The position numbers were made by a program, and so were the translations under genes. From Halobacteriales archaeon (GTDB lineage Archaea; Halobacteriota; Halobacteria; Halobacteriales; Hikarchaeaceae): a stretch of 50,637 nucleotides of DNA. Below are positions 7,081 through 16,404 of the stretch, piece after piece. Location of the stretch: NCBI GenBank assembly GCA_022450005.1, contig JAKURE010000004.1, positions 1 to 50,637 on the forward strand, written 5' to 3'. Position 1 is the first letter of the stretch; every line of letters begins with the position of its first letter. The notes beneath the pieces are model-generated. The model had not been told where the DNA came from. It worked only from the letters and a program-made list of their open reading frames with translations, and did not search any database.

Positions 7081-7135
7081 CAGTTTTAGGTATATAGGAA
7101 CACTTATTAATCGAGTAATCCTAAGTGATCCTCTC

Positions 7136-8002
7136 ATGAATGTCGGGTTTTTATATTCCCAAATTAGGGCGGACGAGAAGTTACTTCTAACCGAATTGAG
7201 GTCTAGAGGCCACGACATACTCAAAATAGATGTCCGAAAACATCAATTTTCTATACAAGGTCCTTCCTCTGAATTCAAAGATTTAGATGTTGTAATCGAT
7301 AGATGTATAGCACAAAGCCAAAGTAAATTTGCTTCTCTCTTTTTTGCTTCATATGGCATTCCTATCATCAACGATCCTATGGTCGTCGAACGGTGTTCTG
7401 ATAAAGTTAAAACCAGTCTTTTACTAGCGAATGCGGGAATACCCACTCCCGAAACAACGATAGCATTTTCTCCGGAAAGTGCTCTCGAAACAATCGAAAC
7501 CATGGGATATCCTTGTGTAATAAAACCAATTGTGGGGTCCTGGGGGCGCCTAATGGCAAAAATAGACACCAGAGCTGCCGCAGAGGCAATTATAGAACAC
7601 AAAGCAACACTTGGGCACTATGAACACAAAATTTTCTATATACAGAAATTTATCAATAAACCCAACCGGGATATCCGTGTAGTTGCAGTCGATGGGAATG
7701 CCATCGCCGCAATGACTAGAACTTCAACACATTGGCTAACAAACGCTGCAAAAGGAGCCACAGTCGATGCATATAATATACCCAAAGAAGTAGCGTCACT
7801 CGTCGAAAAAGCTTCGAAAGTCGTTGGAGGAGGCTTACTCGGGGTCGATCTTATGGAACTCGACGATGGAGGATTTACTGTGCACGAAATTAACCCTGGA
7901 ACTGAATTCAAAGCACTCAATGAATGTGTGGATGTAGATGTTCCTTCTCATATAATTAATTGGATAGAATCCGTTACTAACAAAAAAGGTGAAACCCAAT
8001 GA
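7136..8002 (+). CDS. argX: glutamate--[LysW] ligase ArgX (LysX/RimK-type ATP-grasp)
   Basis: This ATP-grasp ligase of 288 residues loads glutamate (or aminoadipate in lysine pathways) onto the C-terminal Glu of ArgW/LysW. Family features are the N-terminal MNVGFLYSQIRADEKLL, the ATP-grasp region PCVIKPIVGSWGRLMAKI, FINKPNRDIRVVAVDG, LLGVDLMELDDGGFTVHEINPGTEF and a short tail. The ORF track starts 39 codons earlier at 7019, inside argW; the ATG at 7136 matches the family start and follows a tatata box at about 7091-7096. The stop overlaps argC in ATGA (7999-8002), implying translational coupling. The arginine context favours glutamate as substrate. Confidence 0.94.
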   Translation: MNVGFLYSQIRADEKLLLTELRSRGHDILKIDVRKHQFSIQGPSSEFKDLDVVIDRCIAQSQSKFASLFFASYGIPIINDPMVVERCSDKVKTSLLLANAGIPTPETTIAFSPESALETIETMGYPCVIKPIVGSWGRLMAKIDTRAAAEAIIEHKATLGHYEHKIFYIQKFINKPNRDIRVVAVDGNAIAAMTRTSTHWLTNAAKGATVDAYNIPKEVASLVEKASKVVGGGLLGVDLMELDDGGFTVHEINPGTEFKALNECVDVDVPSHIINWIESVTNKKGETQ

Positions 8003-9039
8003 CATTTTCAGCCTCTGTAATTGGGGCAAGTGGTTTCACCGGAGGAGAGTTGCTAAGGCTACTAACCGACCATCCCCAATTCGAAATAAAGCAAGCTACC
8101 AGTCGTAAATATTCTGGCCGTTCTATCGGATACACACACCCAAACCTTCGAGATTTGAAATTAAAATATTCTTCCCCTGAAGAACTAGAATCTGTCGACG
8201 TACTCTTTGCGGCAACTCCTCATGGGGTTTCTATGAGTAGGATCGATGATTTTTCTGAAGCTTCTGATATTGTGGTGGATCTAAGTGCAGACTTTAGACT
8301 CAAAGATCCTCAGAAATATGATCAATATTACGATGGCCATTCTCGCCCAGAATTACTTGAAAAAGCCGTCTATGGACTCCCCGAGATCCACCGAGAACAT
8401 TTACGATCCGCAAAACTAATTGCTTGTGGTGGGTGCAACTCTACAGTCACCCTTCTTGGCCTGTATCCTTTGTTCAAAACAGGAATACTAACCCCAAAAG
8501 ACACTATCGTAGCAGATATAAAAGTTGGTTCCTCCGAAGGGGGAGCTAGTGGGAGTACCTCCTCTCACCATGCAATCCGATCTGGTATCGTTCGTCCTTA
8601 CGCTCCAACTGGCCATAGACACGAAGCAGAAATAGAACAAGAACTAGGCTCAAACGTAGCCTTCACAGTTCATGCAGTCGATATGATTAGGGGGGCATCT
8701 GCAACATGCCACAGTTTCCCAACAAAACAGAACTTAGACAAACCAATGATTTGGCAAGCATATAGGAATTCTTACGAAAATGAACCATTTGTCAATTTAT
8801 TGAGTGGCGCTGGGGGAAACTATCGCTACCCCGAACCAAAGGTAGTTGCTGGAACCAACAATGTGGAAATAGCATTTGAAATCGATGAAAGGAACAACAG
8901 AATCGTAGTCTTTTCTGTGATTGATAATATGATGAAAGGATCTGCAGGACAAGCTATTCACGCTACCAATATAGCGCTCGGTCTCGACGAAACCTTGGGG
9001 CTTTCATATAGAAGTTTACACCCCACTGGGTCACCCTAA
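7999..9039 (+). CDS. argC: [LysW]-glutamyl-phosphate reductase (ArgC/LysY)
   Basis: ArgC reduces LysW-bound gamma-glutamyl phosphate to the semialdehyde with NADPH. The N-terminal dinucleotide-binding loop GASGFTGGELLRLL, the catalytic cysteine in ACGGCNSTV (about residue 148), the SSEGGASGS stretch and the C-terminal AGTNNVEIAFEID region support the call, and 346 residues is a normal length. It overlaps argX by 4 nt (ATGA) and is followed by argB after 23 nt. Confidence 0.95.
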   Translation: MTFSASVIGASGFTGGELLRLLTDHPQFEIKQATSRKYSGRSIGYTHPNLRDLKLKYSSPEELESVDVLFAATPHGVSMSRIDDFSEASDIVVDLSADFRLKDPQKYDQYYDGHSRPELLEKAVYGLPEIHREHLRSAKLIACGGCNSTVTLLGLYPLFKTGILTPKDTIVADIKVGSSEGGASGSTSSHHAIRSGIVRPYAPTGHRHEAEIEQELGSNVAFTVHAVDMIRGASATCHSFPTKQNLDKPMIWQAYRNSYENEPFVNLLSGAGGNYRYPEPKVVAGTNNVEIAFEIDERNNRIVVFSVIDNMMKGSAGQAIHATNIALGLDETLGLSYRSLHPTGSP

Positions 9040-9062
9040 TTTAACAGCATTATAACTTAATT

Positions 9063-9884
9063 ATGACTATTGTATTGAAAATTGGAGGGGCGAAAGCAGT
9101 TGATCCAGCAGGGGCTCTAGATGACATTGCCCACTTATCTTCTCAGGGAAATTCACTCATCATAGTCCATGGGGGGTCAACCGCAATAGATGAAAATCTA
9201 GAGCGAATGGGACTATCTCCAAATTATGTAGAAACACCCGCAGGTGTTATAGGGCGTTTCACCGACGAAGCCACAATGAAGGTATTCACCATGACCATGG
9301 CGGGGTCACTCAATACGAATCTCGTAGTAAAATTACAAAATTTAAATATCAATGCCGTGGGCCTTTCTGGCGTCGATGGGCGTTTACTATATGGACCTAG
9401 AAAAGATTCTATCCGTGCCATCGAAAATGGAAAGAAAAAAATCCTCAGGGGAGACCATTCTGGTAAGATCACTTCTGTCAACACAGACCTGATACAACTT
9501 TTACTTGACAATGGCTATGTCCCTGTGATCTCCCCCCCTATGCTGGCCGAAGATGGTATAGCAGTCAATACGGATGCTGATAGGGCCTCATCATCACTTG
9601 CAGGATCCCTATCTGCAACTTTAGTTTCCCTAACAGACGTTTCAGGTATCTACCGCGATATATCCGATCCTACTACTCTCATCCCTTCTGCACAAACACC
9701 GGAACAATATTCCCTTCTTCAAAACGCGGCAGAAGGATTTATGACACGCAAGTTAATGGCTGCTACAGATGCACTCCAACAAGGAGCAGAAAAAGCCATA
9801 ATAGCTAGTGCAAACGAAGAACATCCTCTCCTTTCTGCACTCGATGGTGGTGGAACTCATATCTACCCTGAGGCGATATTGTGA
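9063..9884 (+). CDS. argB: [LysW]-glutamate kinase (ArgB/LysZ)
   Basis: This amino-acid kinase family protein (273 residues) phosphorylates the gamma-carboxylate of LysW-bound glutamate. It begins with the ATP-binding TIVLKIGGAKA, followed by IVHGGSTAIDENLERMG, the substrate loop AVGLSGVDGRLL and INTDADRAS-like VNTDADRASSSLAGSL. The length and lack of a regulatory N-terminal helix suit the LysZ type, which is not normally feedback inhibited by arginine in the bacterial way. The stop overlaps the GTG start of argD (GTGA at 9881-9884). Confidence 0.95.
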   Translation: MTIVLKIGGAKAVDPAGALDDIAHLSSQGNSLIIVHGGSTAIDENLERMGLSPNYVETPAGVIGRFTDEATMKVFTMTMAGSLNTNLVVKLQNLNINAVGLSGVDGRLLYGPRKDSIRAIENGKKKILRGDHSGKITSVNTDLIQLLLDNGYVPVISPPMLAEDGIAVNTDADRASSSLAGSLSATLVSLTDVSGIYRDISDPTTLIPSAQTPEQYSLLQNAAEGFMTRKLMAATDALQQGAEKAIIASANEEHPLLSALDGGGTHIYPEAIL

Positions 9885-11017
9885 ATAATTTTATTTTTTC
9901 TAGGAAAAATATCCAAATAACTCATGGAAATGGGGTTCACCTCTATGACACTGATGGCACCGAATATTTAGATTTAGGAGCTAGTTATGCATGCGTTCCT
10001 GCAGGACATAACCATCCACATGTACTCTCCGAAATACAAAACCAACTAGAAAAAATAACCTACATACAAGGGTCCTATCCAATTTCCATACGTGATGATT
10101 TCTATAATAAATTAGTTGAAATATCTCCTGGGGACATAAAAAATATTTGGCTCTCCAATTCAGGAACCGAAGCCAATGAGGCAGCCATAAAATTCGCCCG
10201 TCATGCAACTCAAAGGTCTCAAATTATATCAACTAAACAAGCTTTTCATGGCAGAACTATGGGTTCTCTTTCTGCCACTTGGAAACCAACTTACAAGAAA
10301 GGATTTGGACCACTTATCTCCGACATCAATTTCGTTAACTTTGGAGACGTCGAATCTTTGACAGATTGTATATCTGAAAACACAGCTGCTGTTATAGTTG
10401 AACCCATACAAGGGGAAGGAGGAGTAAATCTCCCTCCTTCTAACTACCTACAAGAAGTTAGGAAAATCACTGAAGAAGTCGGCGCAGTCATGATACTCGA
10501 TGAAATCCAAACCGGTCTTGGAAGGACTGGTTCATTTTGGAATTGTAATCATACCAATGTAGTCCCGGACATACTTACTTCTGCAAAAGGACTAGCAAAT
10601 GGATTGCCCATTGGAGTAACCTTATGTAAAGATTGGATTGCAGAGAATCCTGGGAATCATGGAAGCACTTTTAGCGGAGGACCCGTTGTTTGCGCCGCAG
10701 GCAACGCTACTATAGATGTCATTTTGAATGAAAATCTACCTGAAAACGCATCTAAAATTGGTTCCTATCTACTCAAAGAATTAAAAGAAACCATCGGAAC
10801 AAGAACACGTGATATACGTGGTTCTGGTCTGTTAATCGGAATTGAGGTAAAACGTGGATCTGGTTCTATACTCGGGAAACTTGCGAGAGATCATGGAATT
10901 CTGGCATTACCTGCAGGAAAAACAGTCGTCCGTATTTTGCCACCTTTAACCCTCGATCGTTCCCATGCAGACGATTTCATATCTGCAATGGATAGCCTCC
11001 CGGAGGATATATTATGA
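9881..11017 (+). CDS. argD: [LysW]-ornithine/lysine aminotransferase (ArgD/LysJ)
   Basis: This class III PLP aminotransferase transfers an amino group from glutamate to the LysW-bound semialdehyde, giving LysW-ornithine. Motifs are LWLSNSGTEANEAAIKFAR, the FHGRTMGSLSAT loop, ILDEIQTGLGRTG and the PLP-lysine motif TSAKGLANGLP. The gene starts with GTG overlapping the argB stop; family alignment of MNNFIFSRKNIQITHGNGVHLYD fits this start. At 378 residues it is of normal length. It overlaps argE by 4 nt. Confidence 0.95.
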   Translation: MNNFIFSRKNIQITHGNGVHLYDTDGTEYLDLGASYACVPAGHNHPHVLSEIQNQLEKITYIQGSYPISIRDDFYNKLVEISPGDIKNIWLSNSGTEANEAAIKFARHATQRSQIISTKQAFHGRTMGSLSATWKPTYKKGFGPLISDINFVNFGDVESLTDCISENTAAVIVEPIQGEGGVNLPPSNYLQEVRKITEEVGAVMILDEIQTGLGRTGSFWNCNHTNVVPDILTSAKGLANGLPIGVTLCKDWIAENPGNHGSTFSGGPVVCAAGNATIDVILNENLPENASKIGSYLLKELKETIGTRTRDIRGSGLLIGIEVKRGSGSILGKLARDHGILALPAGKTVVRILPPLTLDRSHADDFISAMDSLPEDIL

Positions 11018-12084
11018 GTTCCAAATGGAGCAAAAAAGAAGCAAAATCTTTACTCTTCGATTTGGTATCTACCCCCTCTTATTCGGGAAAAGAAGCACAA
11101 TGTGCAGAAAAACTAATGAATTTTTTCCAAACTCACCAACGGGAGGCATGGATAGACGAAGCTGGAAATGTGCATTCTCCCTCAAATGATGCAGTTCTTC
11201 TAACTTCTCACATGGACACTGTGCCTGGAGATATTCCCGTTAAACTAGATGGAGATGTGCTTTGGGGCCGGGGTTCTGTGGATGCAAAAGGACCACTCGC
11301 TTCCATGGCCATTTCTGCAATTTCCACTGGAGTAAGTTTTGTAGGAGTTGTAAGTGAAGAACACAATTCATATGGGGCAAGACATTTAGTCAAAACCAGA
11401 GAATCCATTCCTGACAATGTGATCAACGGAGAGCCTAGTGGATGGGATGGTATTGCTCTTGGTTATAGGGGTCTACTCAACGGAACATACGTAGCAACAA
11501 GCAGATCTGGACACACCTCCCGTCCTGAAAAAAATGCCCTCCAAGATGCAATAGATTGGTGGTCCACTGTCGAGGCACGTTTCACAGCAGACGATTGGCC
11601 ATCTGAAATTTCACAAACACATCTTGAAAATTCTATTTTCGAACAGGTTACCCCAAAACCGATTACAATCACTGGTGGTATTAGCGAAGATGGACTTTCT
11701 GTAGAAGTCACTTTCGACGTCCAATTCCGCGTCCCACCAAATTTATCCGTAGATGAGGTCCGTGAAATAGCCGACAACGAATTGACCACCGGAACCGTCC
11801 GCTGGAAAGATATGGTCAATCCAGTTATGATGAGCGCTAGGACCCCCCCTGCAAGAGCATTCCGCGCGGCAATACGAACTTTTGGAGGAGTTCCTAGGCA
11901 ATTACGAAAAACCGGAACTAGTGATATGAATATTTACTCCGAATCCTGGGATGTCCCTATGGTTACATATGGACCTGGTGATTCTTCACTTGACCATGCT
12001 CCAGACGAACGAATTTCGATATCAGAATTCTATCTCAGCATAGATGTTCTCAACAACGTTTGCAAAAGACTATCAAAATTATGA
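11014..12084 (+). CDS. argE: [LysW]-ornithine hydrolase (ArgE/LysK, M20 peptidase)
   Basis: This M20-type metallohydrolase of 356 residues releases ornithine from the LysW carrier by cleaving the isopeptide bond to its C-terminal Glu. The zinc-binding region is clear: LTSHMDTVPGD and GSVDAKGPLASMA, then VVSEEHNS, NGEPSG and the late DSSLDHAPDERISISEF. The N-terminal LLFDLVSTPSYSGKE matches LysK proteins. The ATGA overlaps with argD upstream and argF downstream place it in one transcript. Confidence 0.94.
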   Translation: MSSKWSKKEAKSLLFDLVSTPSYSGKEAQCAEKLMNFFQTHQREAWIDEAGNVHSPSNDAVLLTSHMDTVPGDIPVKLDGDVLWGRGSVDAKGPLASMAISAISTGVSFVGVVSEEHNSYGARHLVKTRESIPDNVINGEPSGWDGIALGYRGLLNGTYVATSRSGHTSRPEKNALQDAIDWWSTVEARFTADDWPSEISQTHLENSIFEQVTPKPITITGGISEDGLSVEVTFDVQFRVPPNLSVDEVREIADNELTTGTVRWKDMVNPVMMSARTPPARAFRAAIRTFGGVPRQLRKTGTSDMNIYSESWDVPMVTYGPGDSSLDHAPDERISISEFYLSIDVLNNVCKRLSKL

Positions 12085-12998
12085 CCCACTTACTAGATAT
12101 AGATGATTTAACTAAAACGGATATTGATTCTATTTTAAAACTCGCAACAGAATTAAAACAGTCCCAAATTGATGGAAACGTTCCATCTTTACTCCATGGG
12201 AAAACGCTATCTATGCTATTCGAAAAACCTAGTACTCGCACACGTGTTTCATTTGAGGTTGGGATGAATATGCTCGGGGGAGATGCAATAACATTTGATT
12301 TATCCCAATTACAATTAAGTAGAGGGGAAACACTTTCCGATACTACAAAATCTCTTTCACTTTATGTAGATGCAATCTTGGCAAGAGTCACTGATCATTC
12401 CCTGTTAGAACAATTATCGTTAACATCTACAATTCCCATTATTAATGGTTTATCGGATAAATCTCACCCCTGCCAAGCCCTAGCAGATTTATTAACTATT
12501 TATGAAAATTTTGGAAACTTTGATGTCCAAGCAGCTTGGGTTGGAGATGGTAATAATGTCGCAAATTCTTTCGCCAGGGCATGTTCCATTATGGGAATAG
12601 ATCTAGTCATGGCCACTCCTAAAGGGTATGAACTTTCACCCGAAACTTTATCGAAAATAGAATCTTCCGGAATTTCTTTTTCTGCAACACATGACCCCCG
12701 AAAAGCGGTTTCAGAAGCCGATGTGGTATATACCGATACCTGGGTTAGTATGGGAGACGAATCTACAAGAGACAAACGTTTATCCGACTTCGATGGTTTC
12801 CAAATAAATTCTAAATTATTAGACAAAACCGAAGCTTTGGTTATGCATTGTTTACCTGCACACAGGGACGAAGAAATTTCTACAGATATCCTTGATGGGA
12901 ATAGATCTTTGGTCTGGACCCAAGCAGAAAATAGACTCCACGCACAAAATGGACTGTTAGTTCATATCCTCAACCCCACCCAAGACATCCCCGAATAA
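12081..12998 (+). CDS. argF: ornithine carbamoyltransferase
   Basis: ArgF makes citrulline from ornithine and carbamoyl phosphate. The carbamoyl-phosphate motif EKPSTRTRVSFE, the LSDKSHPCQALADLLT region and the ornithine motif MHCLPAHRDEEI are all present. The ORF track begins at 12060, but the ATG at 12081 (MTHLLDIDDL) overlaps the argE stop as ATGA and matches the family start, giving 305 residues. It closes the arginine operon. Confidence 0.96.
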   Translation: MTHLLDIDDLTKTDIDSILKLATELKQSQIDGNVPSLLHGKTLSMLFEKPSTRTRVSFEVGMNMLGGDAITFDLSQLQLSRGETLSDTTKSLSLYVDAILARVTDHSLLEQLSLTSTIPIINGLSDKSHPCQALADLLTIYENFGNFDVQAAWVGDGNNVANSFARACSIMGIDLVMATPKGYELSPETLSKIESSGISFSATHDPRKAVSEADVVYTDTWVSMGDESTRDKRLSDFDGFQINSKLLDKTEALVMHCLPAHRDEEISTDILDGNRSLVWTQAENRLHAQNGLLVHILNPTQDIPE

Positions 12999-13030
12999 CA
13001 CCGAATATCTCCTCCAAAATTCATTAATCC

Positions 13031-13855
13031 ATGGAAATTTTTGACCTTTGGTATTTCGCTATAATCACTCTATTTTTTCTCGGTTATTTTCTTCATAGAC
13101 ACCATACAATCACAACAAAAATACCCTTTAGCCCACTTTTTGGAAACCTCAAAATAGGAAGTAACTATTTGTCCAACTACGATCTCCCCCTTTCGCCCCC
13201 TCCCAATGGAGAGATAGATGATATAAACCATTTTTCTGGACCTAATTTTGACCCAACTATTCTCTCACCCTCTGTCAAACATTTTTACGAACAAACTTCT
13301 TCTTATTCACTCAATTATCGCGTATTTTGGCATTTTCCATTTAGAACTGGAGCATTTGTGGCTAGCTACTTGACTTCCTACATCGAACAATTAAACCTCC
13401 CTGGAAAAAACGGCGAACTCCACGAAATGAAAAGCGAATTTGTCACCATTCCCCCTTCAATTGACCCTCGAAGTGGAACTAGGGCCTGGATTCGAACCAA
13501 TTCTTCCAATGAAACCATCTTCGTCGCGTTCTATGCCACTCATAAGAAAGAATCCACAACCTATGTTAATATCGCAGCACCCTTGCCTTTCTCCAATCTT
13601 AGCACTGTTTTAAATATCAAAAATTTTGAATCTGGAATTGAGCTAAACACTCTTCCATCTACCAGCGATGGGGGTATCTACCTAATCACTCCTATAGGGC
13701 CAATTTCTCTTCCCCTATCACAAAGATTCCAAGTTTTACCCTCTACCTTTTCTCCCTCCTCGAACCTCCCCCCTGAAACTATAATTGCAACCCATGAAAT
13801 GTGGGTATGTGGACTTAAATTTCTTACAATATCCTACATAGCTAATAAAACCTAA
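13031..13855 (+). CDS. membrane-anchored hypothetical protein
   Basis: I do not recognise a named family. The protein of 274 residues has one N-terminal membrane helix (LWYFAIITLFFLGYFL, about residues 6-21) and a long soluble remainder. That remainder contains SVKHFYEQTSSYSLNYRVFWHFPFRTGAF, then TRAWIRTNSSNETIFVAFYATH and YVNIAAPLPFSNLSTVLNI. These are well-formed alternating strands, suggesting a beta-rich domain. It lies 32 nt after argF on the same strand and could be transcribed with the arginine operon, but nothing in its sequence links it to arginine. Confidence 0.7.
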   Translation: MEIFDLWYFAIITLFFLGYFLHRHHTITTKIPFSPLFGNLKIGSNYLSNYDLPLSPPPNGEIDDINHFSGPNFDPTILSPSVKHFYEQTSSYSLNYRVFWHFPFRTGAFVASYLTSYIEQLNLPGKNGELHEMKSEFVTIPPSIDPRSGTRAWIRTNSSNETIFVAFYATHKKESTTYVNIAAPLPFSNLSTVLNIKNFESGIELNTLPSTSDGGIYLITPIGPISLPLSQRFQVLPSTFSPSSNLPPETIIATHEMWVCGLKFLTISYIANKT

Positions 13856-13862
13856 CTCGATG

Positions 13863-13870
13863 ACTTTAAT
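13863..13870 (+). promoter_or_regulatory. TATA-like box before class V aminotransferase
   Basis: ctttaatt is centred about 28 nt before the ATG at 13894. It supports that start over the TTG at 13870 and implies a leaderless message. Confidence 0.4.
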
Positions 13871-13893
13871 TGCAACTCAAAAGTACTCCGACT

Positions 13894-15060
13894 ATGGTCG
13901 AAGACTTTTTGATGCTAAACCCCGGTCCGGTACCTCTCTCAAAAAATGTAAGAGATGAAATGGCCCGCACGTTAGTTTCTCATAGGTCCCCTGAATTCGC
14001 AGAAACATATCAACAATTTAGAGATGGTCTGGACTATGTGTTTCGACACTCCACGATCGATGGCAGCTCTAGTACTGATAATGGAATGAGCATACCACTT
14101 ATGGGGACTGCAACCATGGGGATGGAATCGGCAATCATCAACCTAGCTGGCCCAAAAGACGAAGTAGTCGCACTAGATAATGGAAAATTTGGAGAACGCT
14201 TTGTGGATATTGCAGATCGAAATTGTATGGTCAAACCCATTCGAGCGAATTGGGGTGATTCTTTCGACATGGAATCTATCAAAGAAACAATTACTTCCAA
14301 TACCCATCTAGTCGCAATGGTCCACCAAGATACCTCTACAGGAATCTTGAATCCTATCAAAGAAGTTGGGGAAATAGCGAAAGAAAATGGGGCCTTTTTC
14401 GTAGTTGATGGGGTCTCCTGTATTGGGGGAGATGAATTTAAAATTGATGAATGGGGTGTAGACGTAGTTGTAGCAGATGCACAAAAAGCGTTAGCTTCTC
14501 CCCCTGGAATTAGCGCAATTTTTGCCACCGAACACGCGCTCGAATCCTTCGACAACACCCACGCTGGATATTACCAAGACCTCCCTGCGTATGTCAAAAC
14601 AACAAAACAAAACAAAACACCATTTACTAGTGCTGTAACTCTAGTACGGGCGTTCGTAGTTGCACTAGAGAACATCAAAGAAGAAGGAATTCAAAATAGA
14701 ATTTCCCGCCACAGGACACAAGCTATAGCAAATCGTGCAGCATTTGCAGATATGGGCCTTCCAATGTTTCCAAATTTAAATGACCATAGTGACTATTCAA
14801 ATACCGTGACTGTTGTCAATCTACCCGATCCAATTTCTGGTAATTCTTCGGATTTTTTCAACGCGATGAAACAAAGAAATGTTACTGCTAGCGGGGGGCA
14901 TGCACACCTCAAAGACCTCATCTTGCGTATGTCTAATATGGGAGATCTTTCAACTGCACAAGTACTTCGGGGAATTCAAACAGTCGGAGAAGCTCTATGT
15001 GATTGTGGAGTTAACGTAGACACTGATTCTGCTCTTGATATCGCGGGAAAAATACTATAA
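13894..15060 (+). CDS. class V PLP aminotransferase (alanine-glyoxylate / serine-type)
   Basis: This fold-type I class V aminotransferase has a start typical of the alanine-glyoxylate and serine-pyruvate group (FLMLNPGPVPLS and LVSHRSPEFAE), GTATMGMESAIINL, the PLP-Asp region FFVVDGVSCIGGDEF and the Schiff-base lysine in ADAQKALASPPGI. The length is 388 residues from the chosen ATG. It might supply the transamination step for serine (phosphoserine aminotransferase), because serA and serB are close and no other candidate is in the window; this is inference. Glyoxylate-linked activity is the alternative. Confidence 0.88.
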   Translation: MVEDFLMLNPGPVPLSKNVRDEMARTLVSHRSPEFAETYQQFRDGLDYVFRHSTIDGSSSTDNGMSIPLMGTATMGMESAIINLAGPKDEVVALDNGKFGERFVDIADRNCMVKPIRANWGDSFDMESIKETITSNTHLVAMVHQDTSTGILNPIKEVGEIAKENGAFFVVDGVSCIGGDEFKIDEWGVDVVVADAQKALASPPGISAIFATEHALESFDNTHAGYYQDLPAYVKTTKQNKTPFTSAVTLVRAFVVALENIKEEGIQNRISRHRTQAIANRAAFADMGLPMFPNLNDHSDYSNTVTVVNLPDPISGNSSDFFNAMKQRNVTASGGHAHLKDLILRMSNMGDLSTAQVLRGIQTVGEALCDCGVNVDTDSALDIAGKIL

Positions 15061-15191
15061 TTTATATCCACTTTTCCAGTAAATATTCGCAATTATTAGT
15101 TATATTTATTCAAATAATTATACGTAACAGTTATATTACCCCCCATAAATATACATAATACAAAACTTTGGTCTACAAAGAGGAAAACATC
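15061..15191 (+). promoter_or_regulatory. AT-rich upstream region, TATA box and Shine-Dalgarno of metX
   Basis: This gap of 131 nt is very AT-rich. A box cataaatatac at 15145-15155 is followed by a Shine-Dalgarno-like aaagagga at 15177-15184, 8 nt before the ATG at 15192. It therefore differs from the leaderless genes nearby. Two similar gttatatt words at about 15099 and 15129 might be operator half-sites. Confidence 0.45.
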
Positions 15192-16391
15192 ATGAATACC
15201 ACACGAGACATAGTGGATCTCGGCGAATTCACATTCGCTTGCGGCGAATCCATCTCAAATCTAACACTAGCATACGAAACTTACGGCGAATTCACCGGGG
15301 ATAATGCTATCCTAGTTTGCCATGCACTAACTGGGAGTACCCATATTGCTGGTCATCACCGAACTGATACCACTGGCCAAGCACGTGCGTGGTGGGACAC
15401 TATGGTTGGTCCTGGAAAATCAATCGATACCACTGATTATTATATCGTCTGTGTCAATTTAGTTGGATCTTGTTATGGTTCATCTGGACCTTCTTCAATT
15501 TCTCCAGAGACTGGGTCTCCCTACGCCACTACATTCCCTCCCGTAACTGTCACCGACTGGACACATTCCCAAAGAATGCTACTAGACCACTTAGGAGTCG
15601 GACGGTTACACGCCGTTATTGGGGGATCTGTAGGAGGCATGAATGCTCTGGAGTGGGCCAAAATCTATCCTGATGATATAAATCGACTCATACCAATTGC
15701 AACCGCAGCAAGATTAGATTCCCAATGCATCGCATTGGATTCCATCGCAAGTAGATCTATTACTGGCGATCCAAACTGGAATGGAGGGAATTACTACGGT
15801 TCCACTCCCCCCTACCAGGGATTGGCACAAGCAAGAAAAATTGGCCATGTAATGTATCTTTCAAAAGAATCAATGCTAGCTAAATTTGGTAGGAGATCTG
15901 CTGGGAGGGATTCACTCTATGACTTTTCACCATCGGATCAAGCAGCAGCATTCTTTCCCTACACCGAAGTCGAATCTTATTTAGATTATAATTCTGAAAA
16001 GTTCACAACTAGATTCGATCCTAATAGTTACCTATACTTGCTCCGAGCAATGGATAATTATGATTTATCTTCTGGATATGAGTCTGATTCCGATGCAATT
16101 TCTGCATTTACCGGAGAAGTTCTCTTGATATCTTTTACCGGAGATTGGCATTTCCCTAGTTCTGCCTCCGAAGAACTAGCACATTCCTTTAGAGATGCAA
16201 ATATCAACACAATCCATCATGTCATCGATTCACCATATGGACACGACGCGTTTCTTGTAGAGCCAAACAACGTTGGTCCTCCCATCTCCGGATTCCTCTC
16301 AGATGGAATAAATTCAAGTTCAATTACAGATACGCTATCCGAACCAAAAAGCAAATTCGCCCCTGTCCATAATAGTCTCTTCTCCAATTAA
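15192..16391 (+). CDS. metX: homoserine O-acetyltransferase
   Basis: MetX acetylates homoserine with acetyl-CoA, committing it to methionine. It is an alpha/beta-hydrolase fold enzyme: LVCHALTGSTH oxyanion region, NLVGSCYGSSGPSS, the nucleophile elbow GGSVGGMNALEW (Ser about residue 141), SFTGDWHFPS with the acid residue, and the final GHDAFLVE histidine. Residues NLVGSCYGSSGP are typical of this family. The length is 399 residues from the ATG at 15192, favoured over the TTG at 15168 by the purine-rich ribosome-binding site. No metY (sulfhydrylase) is in the window. Confidence 0.93.
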   Translation: MNTTRDIVDLGEFTFACGESISNLTLAYETYGEFTGDNAILVCHALTGSTHIAGHHRTDTTGQARAWWDTMVGPGKSIDTTDYYIVCVNLVGSCYGSSGPSSISPETGSPYATTFPPVTVTDWTHSQRMLLDHLGVGRLHAVIGGSVGGMNALEWAKIYPDDINRLIPIATAARLDSQCIALDSIASRSITGDPNWNGGNYYGSTPPYQGLAQARKIGHVMYLSKESMLAKFGRRSAGRDSLYDFSPSDQAAAFFPYTEVESYLDYNSEKFTTRFDPNSYLYLLRAMDNYDLSSGYESDSDAISAFTGEVLLISFTGDWHFPSSASEELAHSFRDANINTIHHVIDSPYGHDAFLVEPNNVGPPISGFLSDGINSSSITDTLSEPKSKFAPVHNSLFSN

Positions 16392-16404
16392 GTGCCCTTC
16401 TATC

